Part shown: piece after piece, positions 1-6,589 of the stretch
How positions within the stretch are numbered: position 1 is the stretch's first letter
How the letters are laid out: the number at the start of each line of letters is the position of its first letter
Source of the DNA: Planctomycetaceae bacterium
GTDB lineage: Bacteria > Planctomycetota > Planctomycetia > Pirellulales > JAEUIK01
DNA length: 9,735 nucleotides
NCBI GenBank assembly: GCA_015493185.1
Contig: WGDQ01000842.1
Coordinates: 1-9,735 of the forward strand
Reading direction: 5' to 3'
Notes under the pieces: generated by a model
Databases searched by the model: none
Told to the model about the DNA's origin: nothing
The model's input: only the letters and a program-made list of their open reading frames with translations
Position numbers and translations under genes: made by a program

Positions 1-114
1 GTCCTGTTTTTCCAGAATGTCGACATTGGGACGGAACACCGGTCCGCTACGTGTTGGCTCGGGTCGCGAGGTCTCGACATCCGTGGCTTCGTGAGGATTG
101 AATTGGGTCGCCAT
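1..114 (-). CDS. Small heat-shock protein (Hsp20 family), N-terminal 38 codons only, cut by window edge
   Basis: The minus strand opens at 114 with ATG and stays open to base 1, giving 38 residues. They begin MATQFNPHEA and end RPNVDILEKQD. The closing PNVDILEKQD is the typical entry into an alpha-crystallin domain (first beta strands) of bacterial Hsp20 proteins, so this is the N-terminal arm plus the start of the domain. The start is well supported: GGAGGA lies on the minus strand (plus 124-129), 9 nt before the ATG. The gene lies 251 bp downstream of a complete Hsp20 gene on the same strand, so the two probably form a paralogous pair, perhaps one transcript. Family role: an ATP-independent holdase that binds unfolding proteins in the cytoplasm and hands them to DnaK/ClpB. 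The rest of the domain lies outside the window and cannot be judged. Confidence 0.8.
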   Translation of the reverse strand, partial: MATQFNPHEATDVETSRPEPTRSGPVFRPNVDILEKQD

Positions 115-328
115 GTTTCGTTCTCCTCCCAATATGATTTGGCCAACAACGCGGCCATTCATTCGAAAAGACCTTCTACTCCGGCACGCTACGAGATCGA
201 CATGCCTACCGGCTCAGAATTCGTGCGCCGCAGAGTTAAGCAAACCAGCTCTTGCCGCAGCCACACACGGCACAACGATTCGCCACACACCGGTGGGAAG
301 TGAAATACCCGTCGTTCGGATCGCCCGC

Positions 329-352
329 GTGTCGCAAACCGTGTCGCAAACC
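329..352. repeat. Perfect 12-bp tandem duplication
   Basis: GTGTCGCAAACC occurs twice back to back (329-340 and 341-352) in the 251-bp gap between the two Hsp20 genes, 14 bp beyond the end of the upstream gene. It looks like a slippage duplication; no function is evident. I see no gene in this gap (115-365). Confidence 0.85.
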
Positions 353-365
353 ATTCGGAGCTGCT

Positions 366-824
366 TCAGTTGCCGGTTGTCACCTTGATCTTTCGTGGTC
401 GGTTGGCCTCGGCCTTGGGCAGCTTCAGCGTCAACACGCCGTCGCGAAGCGTCGCCTCGACACGCTGTGGGTCGATCTCAACCGGAAGGCGGATCGTACG
501 TGAAAACGAACCCACGCCCCGCTCGCGGCGATGATACTTCACGCCTTGCTGTTCGATGTCGGGCCGTTGGCCGGTGATTGTGACCTCGTTTCCCAACACC
601 GAAATATCAAGGTCCGACTGGCGCAGGCCAGGTAGTTCGGTCTCTGCGTAAATCGCATCGTCCGAGGCCCAAACGTTGACAGCCGGAAACGGTTGACCTC
701 CTACCAGCGGCAAGCCGTATCCGGCGGCACGTGGCAATGCTCCCGCAAACTCGTTGACAAGCCGGTCCATTTCTTCGCGAAGTTGTTGCAACGGGTGAAA
801 CCGCTGATAGGTTCGTGCACTCAT
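366..824 (-). CDS. Small heat-shock protein, Hsp20/alpha-crystallin family
   Basis: This is a complete 152-residue protein, within the usual 140-160 for bacterial Hsp20. Residues 1-45 form a variable N-terminal arm with an amphipathic start (HPLQQLREEMDRLVNEF). The alpha-crystallin domain runs from about 46 to 140: AVNVWASDDAIYAETELPGL, then the strand VTITGQR (81-87), the YHRRERGVGSFSRTIRLP segment (97-114), and the family hallmark DGVLTLKLPKAE (128-139). The tail has an IxV-type motif (KIKV, 145-148), which in this family docks into neighbouring dimers during oligomer assembly. The ATG at 824 is chosen because AGGGAG lies 10 nt upstream; the open frame continues to 890, but those 22 residues (MRCENRCRSARLIII...) do not resemble an Hsp20 N-terminus. 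Role from the family: a cytoplasmic holdase chaperone. The promoter must lie in the long region to its right; I could not find a convincing sigma-32 box, CIRCE or HAIR operator there. A second Hsp20 gene follows downstream. Confidence 0.93.
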   Translation of the reverse strand: MSARTYQRFHPLQQLREEMDRLVNEFAGALPRAAGYGLPLVGGQPFPAVNVWASDDAIYAETELPGLRQSDLDISVLGNEVTITGQRPDIEQQGVKYHRRERGVGSFSRTIRLPVEIDPQRVEATLRDGVLTLKLPKAEANRPRKIKVTTGN

Positions 825-1371
825 CGGTTGAAGGCTCCCTTGACGAATGATGATGAGTCGAGCAGATCGGCAACGGTTTTCGCATCTCATGCGATCGCCA
901 ACCGCGTGCCGATCGTGCGAAAAAATGTCTCGAAAATTTTCAACACCAAGAAATCAGCAGCTATCGGCAATACACCGAACTCAGCAGACAACGCCGCGCG
1001 GTTCGCGCACGTTTCGCCGTTCGACAAATTACCGATACGACATGCCCCCCGTGGTTGGCTTTCGGCCGGATGGGCAACTGCTCAACACCGCCGGCCGGTT
1101 CCCTCTCAATGCCCAGGCCATTCGGCCCATTCGGCACGTTGCCGGCAAGTTGCTTTCTCGACGCGGGCGCCAACGCGCCGGTTCGCCAGCCGCAATCGCC
1201 GGTCAGGCCAGTCAGGCACCGTTGGAACCCAAACGCCGACGACGACTGAACTCGCCCCTGCCAAGAACGCAAAGCGCGTGCCAGTTAACACCACCTGCTT
1301 TGCAAGCCAAGAGATCGAGCCGAGTTAACACACACGCTTCGCGTGCGGTCCCGAACGGCAACAACGGGCGG

Positions 1372-1386
1372 CTGCCAATTTGGCAG
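1372..1386. repeat. Short palindrome CTGCCAA-T-TTGGCAG
   Basis: This is a perfect 7-bp inverted repeat around a single T in the long intergenic region. It could be a dimeric regulator site or chance. It has no T-tract, so it is not an intrinsic terminator, and no gene starts close to it. Confidence 0.5.
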
Positions 1387-1617
1387 AACGGCTGCCTGAG
1401 AATAGCGGTCAACTTGTCGGCAAAAGGGCCAGGTCGCCCGCATCACGCAACTGCCGGTGCCGCCCGCGCAATCCGCGCAGTCGTCCGAATCACACAACCG
1501 CCGGAACCTCGGCGAGGGCGCAGACACATCGCGGCATCCGTGCCCTCCGTATCCGCGATCCCGCGCCGCGCACTATTCCCCAGCGTGAACCGCAGCGCAA
1601 TCGCGAAGCGGTTTCAC

Positions 1618-1701
1618 AACGGCACACCCTGAAACGGCACACACCAAAACGGCCCCCCCTGAAAAGGCACCACTCCGAAACGGCACTCCCTGAAAAAGTG
1701 C
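1618..1701. repeat. Degenerate tandem array of about 15-bp units
   Basis: Five and a half units follow each other at 1618, 1633, 1648, 1663 and 1679, with a partial unit from 1694. Each begins AACGGCAC or a close variant (AAAGGCAC, AACGGCCC) and usually ends in CCCTGA. The fourth unit is 16 bp, which shifts the phase by one. Translated on the minus strand, the array gives pentapeptide-like text (VVPFQ GGPFW CVPFQ), but the phase shift and the lack of a surrounding gene argue against coding. It is a decayed minisatellite-like repeat of unknown role. Confidence 0.75.
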
Positions 1702-2383
1702 AAACGACTGCGTAAGCGCGCTAGGAGAATCCGCAAAGCTGGTAGGCAAATTCCAGAGGCAGCGGCACGACAAACGCGGCATTCAAAACGCACGCGCACT
1801 GTCGCAAAAACGCATGCAGAAAACCGCCTACGGCGCATGGGGCCCGATCGGGAAGGACTGATGCCCCATCTTTTTCCGTAAGCCTCCGCAAGTCGCAGCG
1901 GCTCGCGCCCGCTACCCGGCGTCGCTTCTCGTTGGAAGCGGCAATCGTACTCGCGCTGCTCCGCTGTCTTGAAAGCCTGCATTGCCACACGGACGACGGT
2001 AGCCGAAAATGCCGATCTTGCGCGACTTCCGGCCGATCGTCTCTCGGCCCGGTCTCGCTGGACAAAACCGTCTCGCTATGTCGGGCGGCCTGCGGGCACG
2101 TGGCACCGCGAAAGGGTTTATTAAGCAACACAGCATGCCACACGCCGGCAGGTCGCTTGTGCTGTTGACGCGAGGGTGATCGAAGACACCGCTGCCAACA
2201 GGCCAATGCAACGACCGGTGAGACAGCCCAACTGGGCCGTGACAGTACGAATTGTCGCAAGCTGTTTTTTTGGAACGAACGGACAGAACCTCTAATTCTC
2301 ACAGAAAAACCGCTTGTCTCGGCCGTTCAGACGCGTTTTGTCCGCTGGTTCTTATTGCTTTCTATGAAGTCGAGTGGAACACC

Positions 2384-3865
2384 ATGCACTGGTTCGGCAC
2401 GCACGCAACACAACTGGCCTTCTTGGCGGGCTACCTGGCGCTGCTGGCCTATCACGGCTGGTTGGGCAAGCAGCGATCGAGCACGCTCGACCATTATTTT
2501 GTGGGCGGTCGTTCGCTCGGTGGTATTGTGATCGGACTGTCGTTTTACGCCACGTTCGTCAGCTCGGTCACATTTGTGGGGCACGCCGGCCGCGGCTATA
2601 CCGAAGGCCCCGCGTGGTGGGCGATTTGCGTGCTTGTCTTCGGAGGCTTGAGTTTTGTGGCCTGGTTCGTGGTCGCGCCGCGATTGGTCACGGCGGCTCG
2701 GCACTTCGAAGCGCTCACCATTCCTCAATTGCTCGGCGCGCGTTACGGATCGCGTTCCATGCGCCGGCTGGCCGGTTTGGTGGTGGTTGTATCGTCGTTG
2801 TTCTACATGGTGGCCGTTTACTATGGGGCCACATGGGTGTTGGAAAGCCTGCTGGAACTGGAAGACGTGCGGCTTTTCGGCATTGCCCACTTGCCGGTGG
2901 TGGCCGGTGTTTGTCTGGTGGTTACTGGCTACACGCTAGCCGGCGGTTTCCACTCGGTGGTGGCCACCGATTCGGTACAGGGTTTGATTCTGTTCACCGC
3001 CTCGCTGTTGATGCCGGCGGCCATGATCTACCGCAATGGCGGGCTTGCCCCGCTTTTGCATGCAGTGCGAACCGCAGAGCCGCACGCGTTGGATTGGGGC
3101 CGCAACACGCCGCTGCTGACCATGTTGGCCCTGGCCCTGGGCGTGGGCGTGAAAACGCTTGTCGAACCACGTCTGCTGTCGCGGTTTTACGGTCTTTCGT
3201 CGCATGCCGAACTGCGACGCGGACGTTGGATTGCGCCGGTACTGCTGCTGCTTACCTACTTGCTGTTGCTTCCGGTGGGCTTCCTGGCACATGCGATGGT
3301 CGATCCCGACGAACTTATCGGCGCCAACGGCGCGGTGGACACCGATCAGGTGATCCCCTACCTATTAGGACCGGGCAACCTGTTGGGCACCGTGGGCGGG
3401 GCGTTCTTTCTCACCGGGTTGATCGCGGCTGTGATGTCGTCGCTCGATAGCGTGCTGCTCGTGGCGGCCTCGAGCGCCGATCACGATCTGGTCAAACCGG
3501 GCCGCGAGGCGCAAACCGCCATGCGTTACACGCGTCGGTGGGTCGTGGTGCTTTCGGTTGCCGCCGCCGTCATTTCGCTGGTGGCCCGCGAGGGCATTAT
3601 CGAAATGAGCGCCTTTTCCGGATCGATCTACGCCGCCTGCTTTTTGCCCTCGCTTATCGTGGGGCTGTTTTGGCAGCGGGCTTCGACACGGGCGGCCGAA
3701 GCCAGCTTGCTGATGGCCATTATCGTTACGCCCCTTTGGTATGTGGCCAAACAGTGGCTTGCGCCGGGCGTTCATGAGCTGTATGTTGGCGTGGCTGTCT
3801 CGATGAGCGTATACGTGGGTTTTACATTGCTGGAGGCCCGATTCCCTTGGCCTCGAGCATCGTAA
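2384..3865 (+). CDS. Sodium:solute symporter (SSS) family permease
   Basis: The 493-residue inner-membrane protein has about 13 hydrophobic segments, as usual for the SSS family (LeuT fold), and should couple inward Na+ flow to solute uptake. Seen in the sequence: the DHYFVGGRSLGG motif (36-47) leading into TM2 with GLSFYATFVSSVTFVG (51-66); the family signature GGFHSVVATDSVQG (187-200), like the PutP G-G-x-x-A-V-x-x-T-D-x-x-Q-G block; and MSSLDSVLLVAAS (351-363), which carries the paired Ser that line the Na2 sodium site in this family. The sequence PRLLSRFYGLSSHAELRRGR (262-281) is a loop of the kind seen in monocarboxylate and pantothenate-type members, but the substrate is unresolved. ATG 2384 is chosen because the frame upstream to 2252 encodes a polar, unrelated stretch and TM1 begins at about residue 11; only weak GAGTGGA precedes it. 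A CoA-transferase follows 121 bp downstream. Confidence 0.93.
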   Translation: MHWFGTHATQLAFLAGYLALLAYHGWLGKQRSSTLDHYFVGGRSLGGIVIGLSFYATFVSSVTFVGHAGRGYTEGPAWWAICVLVFGGLSFVAWFVVAPRLVTAARHFEALTIPQLLGARYGSRSMRRLAGLVVVVSSLFYMVAVYYGATWVLESLLELEDVRLFGIAHLPVVAGVCLVVTGYTLAGGFHSVVATDSVQGLILFTASLLMPAAMIYRNGGLAPLLHAVRTAEPHALDWGRNTPLLTMLALALGVGVKTLVEPRLLSRFYGLSSHAELRRGRWIAPVLLLLTYLLLLPVGFLAHAMVDPDELIGANGAVDTDQVIPYLLGPGNLLGTVGGAFFLTGLIAAVMSSLDSVLLVAASSADHDLVKPGREAQTAMRYTRRWVVVLSVAAAVISLVAREGIIEMSAFSGSIYAACFLPSLIVGLFWQRASTRAAEASLLMAIIVTPLWYVAKQWLAPGVHELYVGVAVSMSVYVGFTLLEARFPWPRAS

Positions 3866-3872
3866 TGGCCAT

Positions 3873-3949
3873 AGCCGCCTGAGCCACCTTAAAGTGGCGT
3901 GACGCAAACCACCATGTCCTCGCGAAGCGCAGGCATGGGCTTGGCGGCT
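3873..3949. repeat. Cloverleaf-like structured inverted-repeat element
   Basis: In the 121-bp gap between the symporter and the CoA-transferase, a 7-bp outer stem AGCCGCC (3873-3879) / GGCGGCT (3943-3949) encloses two hairpins. The first is GCCAC-CTTAAA-GTGGC (3883-3898). The second has arms at 3912-3923 and 3927-3938 (CCATG, CC, CGC pairing with GCG, GG, CATGG), two small bulges and a GAA loop. The 77-nt size and 7-bp stem recall a tRNA, but no T-loop sequence (TTCGAAT-like) or D-loop GG is present, so it is not one. No T-tract follows, so an intrinsic terminator is unlikely. It may be a REP-type repeat or an mRNA processing element; this is inference. Confidence 0.5.
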
Positions 3950-3986
3950 CGCTCGTAAAACGAAAACGCAGCAGCGTGAAACCATC

Positions 3987-5156
3987 ATGCCGAACCCCAA
4001 TGATCGTCAACTGCTTCCCTTAAAAGGCGTGCGCGTGCTGGACCTGACCCGCGTATTGGCCGGTCCGTTTTGCACGATGATTCTCGCCGATTTGGGGGCT
4101 GAGGTGGTCAAGGTCGAGCGGCCCGACGTGGGCGACGACGCCCGAGCGTTTGGGCCCTTTCTGCCGTCGGGCACGAGTGCTTACTTTGCCAGCCTGAACC
4201 GTGGCAAAAAAAGCATCGTGCTCGACCTGAAAAACAACCAGGCCGACCGGGACACGTTTTTGCGGCTTGTCGAACGGGCCGATGTGCTGGTCGAAAACTT
4301 TCGGCCGGGAACGCTCGAACGCCTGGAGTTGGGGGTCGACCGCTTGAAGGCGACCAACCCGCAGCTTGTCTACGTGTCGGGATCGGGCTTTGGAAAAAGC
4401 GGCCCCGATGCCGAACGGCCTGCCTACGACATTGTGATTCAGGCGCTCAGCGGATTGATGAGCATTACAGGGCCGCGGCCTGAAGAACCGGTGAAAGTGG
4501 GCACCTCGATCAGTGATTTGCTCACCGGTCTGTTCATGACCATCGGCGTGCTCGCCGGGCTGCGACGTCGCGATCAGCATGCCGTGGGGGCAGAGGTCGA
4601 CATTGGTATGCTGGACTGCACCGTGGCTGCGTTGGAAAACGCCATTTGCCGTTTCGAAGTCACCAGACAGGTACCGCAACCGCTCGGCAACCGACACCCC
4701 TCGATCACGCCGTTTCAGAGCTTCGCCACGCCCGACGGGCCGTTGGTTATTGCGGCAGGCAACGATGTGCTGTGGCGCAAGCTATGCGCTGTGTTGGGCG
4801 ATGCGAAACTGGCTTCCGACGCCCGCTTCAAAACCAACAGCCTGCGAACGCAAAACTGGCAGGAGCTTCAACAGCGAATCGAAGACTTATTGCAAGCCGA
4901 TCGCCGCGACCGTTGGCTTGCGAAGCTCACAGCCGCGGGCATTCCTGCCGCACCGGTACGAACCATCGACGAGGTGATGGCCGATCCTCAGCTTCGTGCC
5001 CGGGGCATGTGGCATCGCATGCGCGACGGCGAAGGTTGGTTCACAGCCCCCGCTTCGCCCCTGCATATCGACGCCGCTCCGCTACCCTTGTCGGATGAGG
5101 CGCCGGCGCTGGGCCAACACACCGAGGAAGTGCTCCGCCGGTGGCTGGCCGACTGA
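3987..5156 (+). CDS. Class III CoA-transferase (CaiB/BaiF family)
   Basis: The 389-residue cytoplasmic enzyme should move CoA between a carboxylate and an acyl-CoA through an aspartyl-CoA thioester. Motifs in order: GVRVLDLTRVLAGPF (14-28), LADLGAEVVKVERP (33-46) then GDDARAFGP (49-57), NRGKKSIVLDLK (71-82), ADVLVENFRPGTLERLELG (98-116), YDIVIQALSGLMSITGP (147-163), and SISDLLTGL (174-182). Asp177 in the last is the expected catalytic nucleophile (the Frc Asp169 equivalent). The C-terminal part has PFQSFATPDGPLVIAAGN (242-259), GIPAAPVRTIDEV (318-330) and the closing LGQHTEEVL (375-383). The overall pattern is closest in my recollection to the succinate-hydroxymethylglutarate CoA-transferase (SUGCT) branch, but other acids are possible. 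Length fits the family (about 380-430). The ATG start has no clear Shine-Dalgarno; it is the first ATG before the conserved LKGVRVLDL. It may be co-transcribed with the symporter upstream. Confidence 0.95.
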   Translation: MPNPNDRQLLPLKGVRVLDLTRVLAGPFCTMILADLGAEVVKVERPDVGDDARAFGPFLPSGTSAYFASLNRGKKSIVLDLKNNQADRDTFLRLVERADVLVENFRPGTLERLELGVDRLKATNPQLVYVSGSGFGKSGPDAERPAYDIVIQALSGLMSITGPRPEEPVKVGTSISDLLTGLFMTIGVLAGLRRRDQHAVGAEVDIGMLDCTVAALENAICRFEVTRQVPQPLGNRHPSITPFQSFATPDGPLVIAAGNDVLWRKLCAVLGDAKLASDARFKTNSLRTQNWQELQQRIEDLLQADRRDRWLAKLTAAGIPAAPVRTIDEVMADPQLRARGMWHRMRDGEGWFTAPASPLHIDAAPLPLSDEAPALGQHTEEVLRRWLAD

Positions 5157-5319
5157 ACCCGATCGCGCGGCCCGATCGAACACGTGGGCAACCGGAACCA
5201 TGCGGACAACCGGAACCGATCTGCCCTCGGTTGATTTTGCGTAATTTGCTGCTCGGATTTTCGGCCCCACGGCAAACAATCGGCTGGCCGCATGTTACGT
5301 GCCGTCTGATGTGGCGCAT

Positions 5320-5341
5320 CGAGAGCTTCACGAGAGCTTCA
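5320..5341. repeat. Perfect 11-bp tandem duplication
   Basis: CGAGAGCTTCA is repeated exactly, back to back. It directly precedes the palindrome at 5345-5361. The unit length is not a multiple of three, which fits non-coding DNA. Confidence 0.85.
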
Positions 5342-5344
5342 AGA

Positions 5345-5361
5345 TGGGCGATCATCGCCCA
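5345..5361. repeat. Palindrome TGGGCGATCATCGCCCA
   Basis: This is a perfect inverted repeat of 8 bp around a central C, 188 bp after the CoA-transferase stop and 151 bp before the aldolase start. As RNA it would fold as a short GC hairpin. No T-run follows, so it is a weak terminator candidate at best; an operator for the aldolase gene is an alternative. Confidence 0.5.
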
Positions 5362-5512
5362 CGGCTACGCGGTGGGAACGGTCGTACGGAATTTACCTTG
5401 CACGGCCTGGCAATTGTGAAAAACGGGGCGGAACGGTACGCTACACTTCGACAATGCCATTAGCGCCGCACGCGGCGATTTTCAGAAAAACCGCGAAGGA
5501 GAACTTGTCATC

Positions 5513-6583
5513 ATGGCTACCCAAACAACGGCCACCCCGATTGTCGACCTGATCGGCGACGAAGCCCAAGAGCTGCTCGATCACCGTTGCGAGACGATCC
5601 CCCGAGAGTCGCTGCAACTGCCGGGCCCCGACTTTATCGATCGCGTTTTCGCCGCGTCGGACCGGAACATTCGGGTGCTGACCAACCTGAACCGCATCTT
5701 GAACCACGGACGGTTGGCCGGCACGGGTTATGTGTCGATTTTGCCGGTCGACCAGGGCATCGAGCATACGGCCGGAGCGTCGTTCGCTCCCAACCCGGCG
5801 TACTTCGATCCGGAAAATATTGTGCGGCTGGCGATCGAAGGCGGCTGCAATGCGGTGGCATCGACCTTTGGTGTGCTGGGCATGACGGCCCGTAAGTACG
5901 CGCACAAGATTCCGTTCGTGGTCAAAATCAACCACAACGAGTTGCTGACCTATCCGAATAAGTACGACCAGATTCTCTTCGGTCGCGTGGAAGAAGCCTG
6001 GAACATGGGCGCTGCGGCCATTGGGGCCACGATCTATTTCGGCTCGCCGGAGTCGAACCGGCAGATCGTCGAAATCGCCGATGCCTTTGCTCAGGCCCAC
6101 GAGTTGGGAATGGCTACCATTTTGTGGTGCTACCTGCGCAACCCGGCCTTCAAAACTCCCGAAAAGGACTACCACGTGGCCGCCGACCTGACCGGTCAGG
6201 CCAATCATTTGGGCGCGACGATTCAGGCCGATATCGTCAAACAAAAGCTGCCCGAAAACAACGGCGGCTTCACGGCGCTGAAGTTCGGTAAGACATCGCC
6301 GCTGGTTTACGAAAAGCTGACCAGCGATCACCCGATCGACTTGTGCCGTTACCAGGTGGCCAACTGCTACATGGGCCGCATTGGATTGATCAACTCGGGT
6401 GGCGCCTCGTCCGGGGCAACTGATCTGGCCGAAGCCGTGAAAACGGCCATCATCAACAAACGGGCCGGCGGCATGGGGCTGATCAGCGGTCGCAAGGCCT
6501 TCCAGCGACCCATGCGCGAAGGCGTGGAAATATTGCACGCCATTCAGGACGTGTATCTCGACGAGACGATCTCGATCGCCTAG
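5513..6583 (+). CDS. fbaB: Class I fructose-bisphosphate aldolase, FbaB/DhnA type
   Basis: The 356-residue cytoplasmic enzyme cleaves fructose 1,6-bisphosphate to dihydroxyacetone phosphate and glyceraldehyde 3-phosphate (reversible; glycolysis and gluconeogenesis) through a Schiff base, without metal. It matches the archaeal/bacterial DhnA-type aldolases over its full length (E. coli FbaB is about 350). Landmarks: LPVDQGIEH (77-85), the (beta/alpha)8 entry with the Asp used in the mechanism; VVKINHNELL (136-145); ATIYFGS (172-178); ADIVKQKLPENNGG (239-252), where Lys243 is the expected Schiff-base lysine; the highly conserved PIDLCRYQVANCYMGRIGLI (274-293); NSGGASSG (294-301), phosphate binding; and AGGMGLISGRKAFQRPM (318-334). 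The start is secure: AAGGAG lies 11 nt upstream and no earlier ATG is in frame. A large MITE-like palindrome begins six bases after the stop and may end or stabilise the transcript. Confidence 0.97.
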   Translation: MATQTTATPIVDLIGDEAQELLDHRCETIPRESLQLPGPDFIDRVFAASDRNIRVLTNLNRILNHGRLAGTGYVSILPVDQGIEHTAGASFAPNPAYFDPENIVRLAIEGGCNAVASTFGVLGMTARKYAHKIPFVVKINHNELLTYPNKYDQILFGRVEEAWNMGAAAIGATIYFGSPESNRQIVEIADAFAQAHELGMATILWCYLRNPAFKTPEKDYHVAADLTGQANHLGATIQADIVKQKLPENNGGFTALKFGKTSPLVYEKLTSDHPIDLCRYQVANCYMGRIGLINSGGASSGATDLAEAVKTAIINKRAGGMGLISGRKAFQRPMREGVEILHAIQDVYLDETISIA

Positions 6584-6589
6584 CAAGCT

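Larger units (their letters stand above)
825..2383. other. Long intergenic region (about 1.56 kb) without a supported gene
   Basis: This stretch lies between the divergent Hsp20 gene and the symporter, so promoters for both must be here. Open frames exist on both strands (for example 847-1632 plus and 1721-2302 minus). Their translations are rich in Arg, Ser, Cys and Pro, have no hydrophobic core or family motif, and overlap one another in several frames, as expected for stop-poor GC-rich non-coding DNA. It does hold many short repeats: 9-bp tandem pairs at 1118-1135, 1202-1219 and 1464-1481, a 15-bp array at 1618-1701, GTCTCGCT twice 18 bp apart (2052 and 2070), and small palindromes at 932-941 (GAAAATTTTC) and 1372-1386. 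A weak candidate promoter for the symporter is TTGTCC at 2338-2343 with TATGAA at 2363-2368, but the 19-bp spacing is poor. Confidence 0.6.
5157..5512. other. Intergenic leader of the aldolase gene with short repeats
   Basis: No gene is seen in these 356 bp. It holds CAACCGGAACC twice (5189-5199 and 5207-5217), an 11-bp exact tandem duplication CGAGAGCTTCA (5320-5330, 5331-5341), and right after it a palindrome TGGGCGATCATCGCCCA (5345-5361). A possible -10 box TACACT lies at 5442-5447, though no good -35 pairs with it. The ribosome binding site AAGGAG (5496-5501) is 11 nt before the aldolase ATG. The size of the gap suggests the aldolase has its own promoter here. Confidence 0.55.

Noticed and set aside
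847..1632. 261-codon plus-strand open frame in the gene-free region
   Set aside because: The translation is Arg/Pro/Ala-rich with no hydrophobic core or recognisable motif, overlaps other frames of similar quality, and runs over the short tandem repeats. No ribosome binding site is convincing.
1573..1782. Pentapeptide-repeat-like reading of the 15-bp array on the minus strand
   Set aside because: The pattern covers only a few units, shifts frame at the 16-bp unit, and lacks the A(D/N)LXX consensus and any surrounding domain.
1721..2302. 193-codon minus-strand open frame
   Set aside because: Composition is rich in Arg, Ser and Cys, no family is recognised, and overlapping frames on both strands are equally open; it looks like stop-poor GC-rich DNA.
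3873..3949. tRNA gene suggested by the 7-bp closing stem and 77-nt length
   Set aside because: There is no T-loop or D-loop consensus, no proper anticodon arm, and the second hairpin has bulges and a 3-nt loop.
3365..4000. 211-codon minus-strand frame opposite the symporter end
   Set aside because: It overlaps the conserved SSS sodium-site region on the other strand and is rich in Arg, His and Gln.
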